Assembly: GCA_019648995.1 (NCBI GenBank)
Contig: BLXT01005617.1
Location: forward strand, 2,295,228-2,317,008
Reading direction: 5' to 3'
Source: Plakobranchus ocellatus
Taxonomy: Eukaryota > Mollusca > Gastropoda > Plakobranchidae
Length of the DNA stretch: 21,781 nt
Below, piece after piece: positions 11,795 through 21,733 of this stretch (the stretch's first letter is position 1; each line of letters begins with the position of its first letter). A model generated the notes under the pieces. The model worked only from the letters and a program-made list of their open reading frames with translations. It had not been told where the DNA came from and did no database searches. A program made the position numbers and the translations under genes.

Positions 11795-11950
11795 ATGCTA
11801 GATATTAATGTAACAGTAGAGTGGCAATGCTAGATATTAATGTAACAGTAGAGTGGCAATGCTAGATATTAATGTAAAGAGTGGCAATGCTAGATATTAA
11901 TGTAACAGTAGAGTGGCAATGCTAGATATTAATGTAACAGTAGAGTGGCA
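11795..11950. repeat. 32-bp minisatellite, five units
   Basis: Five head-to-tail units begin ATGCTAGATATTAATG and end GAGTGGCA. Units start at 11795, 11827, 11859, 11887 and 11919. Four are 32 bases and identical or nearly so. The third has lost four bases (28 bases). The high identity implies recent expansion. Confidence 0.97.
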
Positions 11951-12182
11951 ATGAAGCTATTATTATGGTCCTCAATGCTTTATAGCCTTTTCCGCCATTA
12001 ATCTTTTGATTAATGCAGACACCATCCTGTAATCTATAAGAGTTTACACATATAACACACATGTAGACACTATCATTCTTTCAATACACTCAATTCTATT
12101 CCACATTTGTTGATAAACCTGTTTAATCATCCTTACATTTGCAAATGAAAATTTTACATAACTTTTCATATTTGGCCAATAC

Positions 12183-12211
12183 TTTTTTTGTTGTTGTTGT
12201 TGTTGTTGTTT
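12183..12211. repeat. (TTG)n microsatellite
   Basis: About eight TTG/GTT units follow a T run. Nothing suggests a gene here. Confidence 0.85.
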
Positions 12212-12330
12212 TCTTTGAGATCAAAAAGAAAGAAGAGACATAAAAAGGAAGAAAAACAGGAAAATTCTTTGTGTGACGAATCCTAAATAATGATCAGACT
12301 GAAGGATATGGGTGGGAATGAATGAATGAA

Positions 12331-12332
12331 NN
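12331..12332. other. Undetermined bases (NN)
   Basis: Two N bases stand between a short GAAT repeat and a 33-base G run. They mark an assembly or base-calling problem, so the true length here is uncertain. Confidence 0.95.

Positions 12333-12365
<33 letters not shown>
12333..12365. repeat. Poly-G tract of 33 bases
   Basis: The run is uninterrupted G on the plus strand, following (GAAT)3 and NN. It is capable of G-quadruplex formation if real, but a run beside Ns may be a sequencing artefact. Confidence 0.9.
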
Positions 12366-12367
<2 letters not shown>

Positions 12368-13548
12368 GAAGAGGTAGAGACAAAGGAAATTGACAAGTAT
12401 GTTAATGCAATACAATGCAAAATCAAGGAGGAATAAAATGGATAACAAGTTTGAATGAACAGCACTGACTGAAATGAGTATCTTTGATTACAAAATAAAA
12501 TAAGCATCTTTGATTACAAAGACTGTACAGGTTTCTTTACAGAAAGTATGAAAATTTCCTTCACTCAAAAGTCCTTTCCTTACCATTATTCCTTCCATTT
12601 AATTTCCTTTAGAATAATTAAACCTACTTTTTATATATCAATACTGGCCTCAAATGCAATATATGGTATGTCATTTTTCAGAAATAATAAAAATATTGAA
12701 TTGCCCTCAAAGTTGCAGTATAACATTATTCACCAATAATGTGATCCAGCCATACAAAACGAATTGTTCCTAGGAAATAAAATATTTGAAAACAGTTGAA
12801 GAGACTGAGAAAAAGGTTGTTGCGCATTATAACGAGTGATCCCTTAGAGATCTGAAAAGGTTTGTCTTTTTTTCAATTTCTCAAGCCACTTTTGGCTATT
12901 TTCTTTTACACCTTTGTTGAACAATTGTGACAAATAATGCTCAGGCCACATATATCTCTATTTCATAAGCATCATACTACCTATTAACTATTTATCAGAT
13001 AGGACTTGCATACATTTTACTTTTAATTAAACATAAGCAAACATACTTTTTAATCTTTTATAAAGAATTTGGATTCTTTAAATGTCTAGAGCTCACTATA
13101 GTTAAAACTTCAACTTCAGCATACTACAGCTAACTATGGCTAACAATTTCTAGTCTTCAACATAGAAGGATGGGTAGCAATTAACAAAACTTCCACACTA
13201 CAAGATGAGTTACAATCTGCAATACATGTCTAATTAAGAGAAACCCACATTTTGACAGGTCAGGTCAATACTTTCACATTGCCAGATCGACAGCACAACA
13301 ATGTGTACAAGACCACAGTGGGCAACCTTCAGTAGCTAGATGAGCAGAAGAAACCCTCAGTACTTCTACATCAATGGATGACATTTTTATACAAAAGCAT
13401 AGGAGTGCTCTTCAACACTTGCCCATCACAAAATGGGCTGAAAATTGCAATAATTTCCTTTTTACCTGCTGTTCGTATATAATGTCCAAATTCAAATCAA
13501 TATACAATGCCTGATAAAAGTGTTACCAAAGAAATGCAAAACAGAATG

Positions 13549-13569
13549 AAGGGGGCGGGGGAGGGGGGG
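13549..13569. repeat. G-rich tract (G5-C-G5-A-G7)
   Basis: Three G runs are separated by single C and A bases, in AT-rich DNA downstream of SNX27. It could form a G-quadruplex on the plus strand. Confidence 0.8.
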
Positions 13570-13934
13570 TTGTTTGCTCATTCAATAAATATAAATCATT
13601 TTCAAGATTGTTACAAGAGAATCAGTTTATTTTGTTTTAGGTGATAATTAGTATTACCTGCAGAATATCAGGCAGTGGTACATATCTTCCATAGAATGTT
13701 TGGCTGAACCTTAATGCACACACCTAAACACACACACACATACCATGCCAAGCATCCTGCTTAATTATTTTATAGCATAAACATGATTTTTTTTAAATAT
13801 TTAACTTTGTAGGGTTTTTTAATCAACAACTATAAGTCTCCAATGACCATAACGTAGAAACAAAAGTGATGAATATCACTGGGATTTCTTGCCAAAAACA
13901 TGTTTCATATATCTAGAATTATTTTTTTTAATGA

Positions 13935-13940
13935 TTTATT
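13935..13940 (-). promoter_or_regulatory. Candidate polyadenylation signal of SNX27
   Basis: AATAAA on the minus strand is the first canonical hexamer after the SNX27 stop codon, about 190 bases downstream. The DNA is so AT-rich that chance matches are common. Another hexamer lies at 13626-13631, and SNX27 3' UTRs in other animals are often long, so the true transcript end is undetermined. Confidence 0.25.
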
Positions 13941-14132
13941 AGATTAAAAAAAAAGAAACAATTGAAATGCAATAAGGTTTTATCATATTGAACTAACAAA
14001 CGATATGATATCCAAGTCAAACTCTATTAAACAGGTGTGAGAATCTTACACACATTAATTTTTCTCTCTTTTTTTTTAATAAATAAATATACCAAAGGAA
14101 AAAAAAAAACAATATTTTGTTCAATACTTCAG

Positions 14133-14192
14133 CTATGATTCCCATTGCAGCTCATCATATATTCTGTCAAAGCAGTCATTCATGTAGTAAAA
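14133..14192 (-). CDS. SNX27: SNX27 terminal coding exon with stop codon
   Basis: After the acceptor TTTATTTCAG, 19 codons ([19 protein letters not shown]) lead to TAG at 14135-14133. This forms the last F3 helix and matches human FNYMHECFERVFCELKW (from memory). The C terminus stops three residues after the conserved stretch, so it resembles the shorter human isoform and lacks the longer alternative tail. It is separated from exon i by a 1,216-base intron, the longest in the window. Confidence 0.95.
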   Translation of the reverse strand, partial: FYYMNDCFDRIYDELQWES

Positions 14193-17100
14193 CTGAAATA
14201 AAACAAAAAAAGATCATAAAATAACCCTAAGGTTAGATGTGGGAATGGGGTGATTCTCTAGATAAGCTTTTATCATGTGAGCATCATGGAACAAGTAATT
14301 TCTTTAATTTCAGAACCTTGGCCATAACTTTCTAAAAATTCCTTAAAGTCAAAGGGTCTAGAAATTAATGTTTTATCAAAAGAAAATACTTTTGTGTAGA
14401 AAATTTAATAGTTTTGAAATGGGTAGGCATGACATTTGTTTAATGAAATAAAAAATGTTCAGCACTTGCAGTACATAACTGTAAAACACTATATATACAA
14501 TATTTGACTACCTTTTCCAAAAACAAGGAATATAACAAAGTCAAAAGAATCCTAGAATCATGAACACTTGTTTCTCAACAAATTGGGACTGGCCTTAAGA
14601 CAGATATCAAATACATTTGCAAATTTTTTTATTTTGTTTTGTTTTGCTGGGTTTATTTTTTTTGGAAGGGGGGGGGGGGGAACTATATACTTTACAACCA
14701 GTCTTTTGAACCAGTCTGAAAAATTTCTACTCAATGTTCCCGTCAATGTTCATGGTTAAAATGAAATAATGTTTCTCCTTCAACTGAACTAGGCATAATT
14801 CAGTAGCTTATTGTTAAATCTATAGCAGTCGCAAATGTAGTACTACTGATGTCATAATATTAAAGCAAATAATTTTCAGGCTCAAGTGGTCCCATCAATA
14901 AAGAAAGTAAAAACTAAACACAGGCCTCTTGGAAGTGAATGACAATGCTTTGGAAGAGTTAATTTTATATAGAACGGAATAAAAACATACATAACTTTAA
15001 ATCCATTGTATATATATCTACAAAAAGCTCTATCAGCTGAAAGCCTATTGTCTCTAAACCCAAACATTTCCACTTACAGACAAAAACAAAAAAATAGAAA
15101 GACAAAAACCTTTAGTGTAAATAAAAGTGAAAGAAATCTAAATTCATCTTACAAATGGTAACAAAAATTGAAATTTTGATCCAAATTTGGTGTAAAAAAT
15201 GCAATGTATAAATTAACATTGCAAAACCTTACTTTTTTGTTTTCTTATAATGGCTATATAATAGATACAATAGATAATAATGGTAAACACATTAAGAAGG
15301 CCCTTCAAACTTTTCCCCACTTTATGTTTTATATGAACAATCTAGAAATAAAACAAAACTCTTAATGATTAAAAGCATACATAAGGTAAAAATATAACTT
15401 AAACTTACATATGGCGTGAAAATTTTGACTAGGCGAGGCTTTTTCCCTGGCCTGTTATACTCAAAGTTGAAAGACATCCCTTCCTCATCTACCTCATAAG
15501 ACTTTACATCCTTCCAGTTAAATTCAATCACTTGTGACTGAGAAAGAAACATGATAAGAACAAAACAGTACAAAAAATTATACTTTTTTTCAAAGTGAAC
15601 ACTCTATACTTAATTAAACTTGTAGTTGTCAAGTTGTCAAAATAAAAAAAAAAAATTCCTCATTTTAAAATGCAATTCATATCATCATGTTCTTTTGAGG
15701 AGGCATAAAAAAGACTATACAAGGAAAAAAAATCTGGAATTAAGCAAAACTAAAAAGATATGCCCTCACACTTATGGTTTCTAAAACTGACCTCTACAAC
15801 TCCGTCTTCTTTACAAGCCTGAAGCTTAAAAGCCTTGAGCCCAATAATTGCTATCACATGACCATCTCGCCGTGAGTCGCATGCACAATGAGGGAACACA
15901 ATCTCTGAATATCCTTCCAGGTGACGCACTGTTTTAAGGTACTGGATAAATTACATAAACACACAATTTTATCATAAACACAACATAGATGTGAGCCTAA
16001 TAATCTAAAAAAAAAATTCAACCCCCCCTCCCATATAAAAAAAACCCCCAGAACATTAATACTTTGTTACTTCTACACTCTCTTCTTGGTAGCCACTTAA
16101 CTAGACTTAATTTGCAAGGTTTCTTAATATATGAGGTTTCATGAATTGTTTGGATTTCACCAATTAAGCGTGAAAAAAATCCCTGTTAATGGTTTAAGTA
16201 AAAATTTGAGTCGATGCTATGCTGATTTTTGTCCTACCTCCAGGGCATTCTCTGTTTCTTTCAGGGCTTTTAGTTCATATAGTTTATCCTCTGCTTTGAT
16301 GATTCCTTTATTTGTATCATCTACAGCCTGCAGAGGGCGGAGAGAAATAACAGGCACAGGTAGCTAATAATACGAGTTCTATAATTCTTTTCATTACTTA
16401 ACATCTTCTTTCATTTTAAAACTTGTCTGAAGCAATAATAAATTATCTTTTTAAATGCTTTGGCTTGTTTGTTTTGTAAGAATAAGCATTTCTTCCTTTC
16501 AGAAAGTTATTACGACACTTCAAAAGAAAAAATTAGAATAGGTTAAGGTTTTTTTCTTTTCAAAGATCACCATGTTCACTAACATTTTTAAAATGTCATT
16601 CATTTAGTAAAAGCAGTAGAGAACCACCATAAATAATTCTCAAATCATTCAGAACAACTTGAGTCTTAATTTAGCCCAAAAAGTCACCTAGAGATTTCTG
16701 ATTTCTAGCTCACCTGCCAGAAGAGGAACCTGAGAGCAGCTGCATTAGAAACGAGTGTCATTTCGCGTGAGATGGTGAATAACCATTTCTTAAGGACAAT
16801 GCATGTGGCTGTGGCTGTGCTGTAGTTTTGGATGTAGATGTTGTGAGGAAGCTCTTGTGGCAGTAACTTTCGCTCTGAGAAATACACATTATGATTAACA
16901 TTACAGTGATTTTATACAGAAAATACTGCAGGGTTTTTAGGGATTTTGTTCTTTTTTTCTTACTCCCTGTGCAGAAATGGTCATTTAAAAAAAAAATGTA
17001 TCTGCTGAATATTTTTTTAAAGCAAGCAGCAAAAGGCTTTTCAGAGATGGAGGTCTGGTTTTACTCCCATTCTGACAAGACAAAGTTAAATTTAAATTTA

Positions 17101-20100
17101 TGCACCATATTATAAGTAGAATTCTTCACATCTCACATTTGAGCAAATGCCAAAAAGCAGACCCCAATATAATTTCAATTTTTTCATGGTGTTATAAACA
17201 TAAGAACCACTTTCTTTCAATTTATTGTCAACAGATAAGACAAGAAGGTATGTTCCCACCATTTAATTACTTTAATAATGTGATAATTAGAGCACTTGCT
17301 AATCATGAATTGTCATTGTTGGAAAGGCACTCTTGGTGTTAACCATCAAACAAACCAAGTTATGCAACATACCAAAATTGTGCTCCACAGTTTCAAAAAG
17401 GTAAAAGTTGTCCGCAGCTTCCTCAAACTGTAGTTTCGTTACAACAGCCTGATAAATAAAAAACGTTTCCAACTAAAATTTTGTTTTGGCAGCCTCTCCT
17501 TGATAAAAACTTTACCTTTGTCAACAGACTATTAGAAAAGATATAATACAGTCTATTAAATTACTGTGGTAAAAAAATTTGCCAATAATTTAAAATAGCC
17601 CTATGTTCTCAAAGTGTTTTTTTTTCTTTTCTTTTTTTCTGAATTCTGATGATATAAATCTACTCACAATTGGAGCATAATGTTGCTGCCAATTTCTAAA
17701 TATCTACTTCAAATCTTAAGAAATGTTTGGGAAAGAAATTCAAAATTGTATTAAACAACCAGAAAGATTTTCGGCAGGGAAAATTTTTCTTCCACAATCT
17801 GGAGTTGAAGTGACAGCTAACCGAAACCGAAATCATTTGACTGTTAGAGTTCCCATAGCATAAGTCAAGTCAAATCAAGATATTTACAGGAGTAAAATTA
17901 TCAATATGTCTATGTAAAGACTAAGCATTGAGAACCTTACGTGATTTTTTTTTTTTTCACAAATGTTTAGTTACAACAATCTCTCAATCAAAAAGACGTT
18001 TTATTCCGATACTCTGTTGCCTCATACTTTTCAAAAAAGCAGTTAAAACTAAAGTTATGTTTTTGTTGCTGTGATTTGTTTTCTTTTTTTTTTTTTTTTT
18101 TTTTTGTAGTCTCACTGGAGAATACAGGAAGCATAATATTTATACTAATTTTTTCGTGGAGAAGTTTCCTTTTTGTACCAAAGTTTATTTGATCATGTTA
18201 ACAAAACTAACACAAATGTGTGTATCCATGTTTTTGAAAAAGCAAATTTTCAGCAACAAAATACAAAAAGATTTTGTTTTTAAAAAAAGGAGAAAGATTA
18301 CCTTATAAACTGTGTCTGTGTTGTCTGACCTGCATACTGTTACAATGCATACAGACTTATCAGGCAACATTATTTTGAGTTCAACTTCACTGTTACCATC
18401 CTCCTGAGATAAAAAAAAATCATGAGCTTTCCAAAAAATAATGGGAAATAAATTCATTTTTTAAAAGGTTTCATCCATCACATCACCAAAACATATAGAA
18501 AAGCTTCCCATACTTTAAACTTTTCTCTCCCAATTATCACCCATTGGCTCACTTTAATAGTTTTTACTTTATTAGTATTACATGTACTCATTCTTCATTT
18601 TTAAATTCTCAGTTATATGCATCTTACGCTCAGTGAGCTTCATAATGCACCTTATTCCCATTTTTAAGAAAGCGACCCAAGTGCTTTTAAAATACACTCT
18701 AAAACTTCACATTTTCTGCCATATTTCCCATATAACTGTAACTTTATTTCTCCTTCAACTTTTGTCTATGACAAACAATTAACAGTTATATTAAAAAATC
18801 TACAACCAATAAAATTTTGGCTATTGTCATTTTTTCCCACAAGAATTGAACACAAAAAGTCATAAAAAAACAAAGCTTTAAATCAAGTTTTGATTTCACC
18901 TCCTTATTGATTTTTTACAATACTTGTAGTAGAGTGGTTCATATGAATACAAAAAAAGTGAATGTAACATTATTACTATTTTTCTCTCTTAACTTTTGAG
19001 AGCATAATTTGTTCCATCATGATAATGGCCTTTGTCTTGGAACTGACTTGCAGAAAAAAGGCACTCATATCTAAACCCATCTGCATAATTATCTTGAAAA
19101 CAGTCTTATATTAGTCACACATTGGATTTTGCCCAATTTAAATTATTGATATGTTTTAAAAAACTTATTTCTCTGAGCCTTGAAATAGTGAAATCTTAGC
19201 AAGGAAAACTGAATTATCCATCAATAATCCTAAACGAAATATTAATTGAAATATCATTTAAAAATTTTTTAAAATCATAAAATGTCAAATCTAAGTAAAA
19301 AAAAAAAAACCGCCATTAAGAAATTTTAGCGAAGCAGGGATAACCCTCCCTTTGGTCTTTGTTATATAAACTCCTAGCCCCCCCTGAAAAAAAAAAAAAC
19401 CTGACATTTCCAGGTATTCCATTCTTACCAGTAAATCACTTATTTACACAGGCGCATATTTTTTAGTATTTTTCTCCTTACAAATTCTTAGCACAAAATA
19501 TAGCCACAACCTGTCCACAAAGAGGACTTTCACGCAAAGTGGTTAATCTTTTACAAATGACATGACTTACCTCATCTAGGTCCCCTGCAGCAAGAAACTC
19601 CTGCATAGTTTCACTCTCACCTATAACACGCACAGCGCATACTAAGAGGAAAAAAATACAATCAAAAGATGCATTTAAAAGTAAGACCAAAAAAAATGAC
19701 TTTCATACTGTTTGATTTGTTCATTTGCATGATTTATATGTAGTAAAATGAGCAATCACCTTCTTTAGCATTTCTATCATGAAAACACAAATTGTTCAAA
19801 ATACTTTTTGTGAATTTTTTTCTTCGACAAAGAAAAAAAGTGAATGCATCACTTTGTGTAATACATAAGGTTGCTTTTTCTGGACAAGATTTGTTTGGAA
19901 TGTTTGTTTATTTTTCTAGAATTTCATTTTTTTTTTTTACTTTGAAACATGGTTTACAAACAAAAATGACATACAGCACAAATAAACTCAAATGAGCCTC
20001 AGAGTAAAAAATTAAAATCCTATAACAATTTCTTTACTGTAGTATAATTTAATGCAAGATTCATATAGAATCCGAAAGCATAGAGAGTATGCAATAGTTA

Positions 20101-21681
20101 TGCACTTAATGATAATGAAATGCCACAACTCTGTGTGTGATGCCATACAAGACTTGCTGATCTCTTTCTGCTATATTTCTTACCTTTTTCCAAATATTGT
20201 TCGAGCCCTCGCCTTCGCTGATCTAACTGCTGCTCTGATAACGTGAACAATTTCTTTCCTGGTAACCGCGGGAAATTAAAATCTGGAAATTCCCGTTTCA
20301 AGTTGTTGTGAAGGTTATCAAATTCTCTGTATCTCCTTGAGCATAGATGTCTTCCAGCCATGTAAATATTAAACACCTTTACAGAATAAGACAAAGAGAA
20401 ATGATTTAGACAAAATATGATAAAATCTATAACCAACGTTTCTTGTGTTCCATCATAATGTTGTTATTTTTTGCTGTAATTGTGAATCAATATCACATCT
20501 AAAAACTGTAAATATTAAACACCTTTGGCAGAATAAGACAAAGAGAAATGATTTAGACAAAATATGATAAAATTTATAACCAACGTTTCTTGTGTTCCAC
20601 CGTAATGTTGTTATTTTTTGCTGTAATTGTGTATCAATATCACATCTAAGAACTGTAAATATTAAACACCTTTGACAGAATAAGACAAAGAGAAATGATT
20701 TAGACAAAATATGACAAAATTTATAACCAATGTTTCTTGTGTTCCATCATAATGTAGTTATTTTTTGCTGTAATTGTGTATCAATAACACATCTAAGAAC
20801 TTTCTGATTTTTTTCCTCCCTTTATCAATTAAGAGATAGAGAGAGCATACAAACACATTGTTTCAATTGCAAAAACCTCATTAATCTTAATCAAATTATA
20901 TTAATTGTACAAACAGAGCACAAGGGTAAGCTACTCAATGGATTTGGATTCAGAGATCCATGTCAAATGCATGCTTAAGTCATTTTGAGTAACCCAAAAG
21001 CCCAGCAAAAAAGAGAATATGGTTTCATAATTCAATGATGACTTATTCTTTGCTATTACAGAGACGTGAGTATAAGTCAAAAACATATAATTATATATCT
21101 TTTAGTATTTTTCCATTTGGTTTTTAGGTCTAGAAGTAATTTTTCTTCATCTAGTAAGCTTGTAAGAAAACTAATTCTTGTGTTTCCCTTTAATCAAATT
21201 ACCTACTGCTTAAACATTTTGATGGCCCAATGGCTAGCAGACTAGCCTCGATTGCTGCACGGACTGTTGTCACAGGTTTGAGTTCAAGCAATTACCTTGT
21301 TGTGAATAGCCTATGTGCATAAAAACAGAGTCTCTTTAGCCTCACAGAGGCAGATTATTGACTGGTAGAATGCACAAAAATTTGCTTGGCACAACAACAT
21401 GCTATTATCATACTAAGTGTTTTTATAAAAAACAAGCTCAAACACTCAGCTACTTATAAGGCCTGATGCACTCAAACAGGCAGAGACAAAAATTACTACA
21501 GATTTAATTTCTGTTAGCTGCACTGCACCTACCACATGTTTGTCTCCATAGTGATCAATATACTGGCAATCTGGTATAGAGATAGGAAGTGATCGTCGCT
21601 CTGAGTAGTCAATATAAGATGGACCAGATGAGTCATCGCTCAGGTCCAACTTTTCAGCCACTTTTTCAGGAACAGAGATCA
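14133..21681 (-). CDS. SNX27: Sorting nexin-27, C-terminal ten exons (PX and FERM-like domains); 5' end outside window
   Basis: SNX27 is an early-endosome adaptor. Its PDZ domain binds cargo tails and retromer VPS26, its PX domain binds PtdIns3P, and its FERM-like domain binds NPxY sorting motifs and phosphoinositides. Ten exons joined at GT-AG sites give 1,181 coding bases: two bases of a split codon, 392 codons and TAG. Numbering residues from the first full codon, the linker is about 1-32, PX about 33-135 and the FERM-like domain about 140-392. Seen directly are the PX motifs RRYREF (63-68), PRLPGK (85-90) and RRRGLEQYL (103-111), and the FERM motifs CDSRR (301-305) and KKPRLVK (362-368). 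From memory of the human protein (528-541 residues), the match is collinear from just after the PDZ domain to the C terminus. The end resembles the shorter human isoform. No frameshift or internal stop occurs. The PDZ-encoding exon(s) must lie beyond 21781. Other PX-FERM proteins (SNX17, SNX31) fit less well because the linker and the segment after the PX domain are SNX27-like. Confidence 0.96.
14668..14680. repeat. Poly-G run of 13 bases in the last SNX27 intron
   Basis: Thirteen consecutive G residues on the plus strand (a C run in the SNX27 transcript) lie within the 1,216-base final intron. No coding or splice role is seen. Confidence 0.9.
15409..15537 (-). CDS. SNX27: SNX27 exon i: FERM F3 (PTB-like) lobe
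   Basis: This is 129 bases and 43 codons in phase 0, after TTTCTCAG|TCA and ending CCATAT|GTAAGT. It encodes [20 protein letters not shown], then [20 protein letters not shown] and TPY. The F3 lobe binds NPxY/NxxY endocytic motifs. The basic KKPRLVK run is the second half of the lipid-binding patch known in human SNX27. Confidence 0.96.
15792..15941 (-). CDS. SNX27: SNX27 exon h: F2 to F3 transition, CDSRR basic patch
   Basis: This is 150 bases and 50 codons in phase 0. It encodes [20 protein letters not shown], then CDSRRDGHV and the first F3 strands ending KEDGVVE. The [15 protein letters not shown] block is almost invariant in SNX27. The paired Arg residues correspond, as I recall, to the FERM site for PtdIns(3,4,5)P3 and related lipids. 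The donor GAG|GTCAGT is slightly unusual but obeys GT-AG; the acceptor is TTATCCAG|TAC. Confidence 0.95.
16238..16327 (-). CDS. SNX27: SNX27 exon g: FERM F2 helices
   Basis: This is 90 bases, 30 codons in phase 0, between CTCTGCAG|GCT and CTGGAG|GTAGGA. It encodes [20 protein letters not shown] followed by [10 protein letters not shown], a charged helical segment of the F2 lobe. The AVDD-KG-IKAE-K-Y-L pattern is collinear with human SNX27. It is not visible as a long open frame, so it was called from splice sites and homology. Confidence 0.94.
16714..16874 (-). CDS. SNX27: SNX27 exon f: end of F1, start of F2 lobe
   Basis: The exon has 161 bases and opens with two bases of the split Glu codon after the acceptor TTTCTCAG|AGC. 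It encodes [19 protein letters not shown], then a Cys-Ile-Val-Leu-Lys-Lys-Trp-Leu-Phe strand and the first F2 helix ending RFLFWQ. Human SNX27 has RKLAPNEFPHKLYVQNY and IRKWLF here (from memory). The donor is GGCAG|GTGAGC. Confidence 0.95.
17373..17448 (-). CDS. SNX27: SNX27 exon e: FERM F1 lobe, middle
   Basis: The exon has 76 bases: 25 codons plus the first base of a split Glu codon. It encodes [20 protein letters not shown] and then VEHNF, matching the F1 stretch with N-Y/F-ALFE in human SNX27. It is too short to stand out as an open reading frame. It was placed from the acceptor TTTATCAG|GCT, the donor TTTTG|GTATGT and the family alignment. Confidence 0.93.
18084..18105. repeat. Poly-T run in SNX27 intron
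   Basis: About 22 T residues on the plus strand (poly-A in the transcript) lie within the intron between exons d and e. It may be a decayed poly-A tail or plain slippage. Confidence 0.9.
18302..18403 (-). CDS. SNX27: SNX27 exon d: start of FERM F1 lobe
   Basis: This is 102 bases, exactly 34 codons and phase 0 at both ends, between TTATCTCAG|GAG and AAG|GTAATC. It encodes [18 protein letters not shown] and the next strand and helix of the ubiquitin-like F1 lobe, ending DTVYK. The SxVELxxxLPD pattern matches the F1 start of SNX27 (human SDVELRVALPDG, from memory). Confidence 0.94.
19571..19641 (-). CDS. SNX27: SNX27 exon c: PX to FERM junction
   Basis: This short 71-base exon begins with two bases of the split Val codon and encodes [20 protein letters not shown] followed by LDE. 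The VIGES-MQEFL block is a hallmark of SNX27 just after the PX domain (human VCSIRVIGESDIMQEFL, from memory). The acceptor is CCTCTTAG|TAT and the donor is GATGAG|GTAAGT, a strong site in phase 0. Confidence 0.94.
20184..20376 (-). CDS. SNX27: SNX27 exon b: PX domain core
   Basis: The exon encodes 64 residues plus the first base of a Val codon. It carries the whole PtdIns3P pocket of the PX domain: RRYREF (the second Arg of this motif contacts the 3-phosphate in PX domains), the proline loop FPRLPGK, and the helix with RRRGLEQYL. The donor is AAAAAG|GTAAGA. The acceptor TTCTGTAAAG|GTG is weak, with A at -3. It lies at the edge of a threefold tandem repeat, so its first 16 bases recur twice in the intron (see the repeat at 20361-20801). 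Confidence 0.95.
20361..20801. repeat. Threefold tandem repeat of about 147 bp spanning an SNX27 3' splice site
   Basis: Three copies start at 20361, 20507 and 20654, with spacings of 146 and 147 bases, and differ at only a few positions. Copy 1 begins 16 bases inside SNX27 exon b and contains its acceptor. Copies 2 and 3 lie upstream in the intron and each carries its own CAAAG|GTGTTTAATATTTAC decoy. In both decoys the frame from GTG reaches TAG within eight codons, so their use would give a truncated product. Confidence 0.9.
21221..21365 (+). repeat. tRNA-derived SINE-like element in SNX27 intron
   Basis: The stretch is more GC-rich than its flanks. It has a Pol III box A-like TGGCCCAATGGC at 21223-21234 and a box B-like GGTTTGAGTTC at 21275-21285, in the order and spacing of a tRNA-derived SINE head. 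An unrelated-looking tail follows to about 21365. The boundaries are estimates. It sits antisense to SNX27 in the 1,156-base intron. Confidence 0.6.
21533..21681 (-). CDS. SNX27: SNX27 exon a: end of PDZ region, linker, start of PX domain
   Basis: The exon follows an acceptor ending CATTCTCAG and opens with two bases (TG) of a codon split with the missing upstream exon, probably Val. It then encodes 49 residues, with an acidic linker ([19 protein letters not shown]) and the PX entry strand ([19 protein letters not shown]). It ends in phase 0 at CATGTG before the donor GTAGGTG. Human SNX27 has the same order: an LSVP stretch at the end of PDZ, a SDDS-containing linker, then PISVP. The phase-2 start shows that the preceding exon ends in phase 1. 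Confidence 0.93.
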
Positions 21682-21730
21682 CTGAGAATGAGAGATATCA
21701 TATAATCTTAATCATATATTAGTAATGACA

Positions 21731-21733
<3 letters not shown>

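Larger units (their letters stand above)
11311..14132. other. Downstream flank and 3' UTR of SNX27, no other gene
   Basis: Apart from the minisatellite and simple repeats listed separately, no coding exon was found. The right end of this stretch must contain the SNX27 3' UTR on the minus strand, whose left limit is not determinable here. Confidence 0.5.

Noticed and set aside
12221..12507. Two overlapping minus-strand frames with proline runs
   Set aside because: The prolines come from the poly-G tract and the frames cross undetermined bases.
14882..15073. Possible alternative last exon in the final SNX27 intron
   Set aside because: The minus-strand frame shows no similarity to known SNX27 tails, has no convincing acceptor, and the real terminal exon is found at 14192-14133.
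16131..16367. Plus-strand open frame of 78 codons
   Set aside because: It is the antisense shadow of SNX27 exon g.
20453..20707. Minus-strand open frame with internally repeated peptide
   Set aside because: It is produced by the tandem repeat in the SNX27 intron. The repeated peptide mirrors the 147-base period, and the frame overlaps the intron sequence upstream of the true acceptor.
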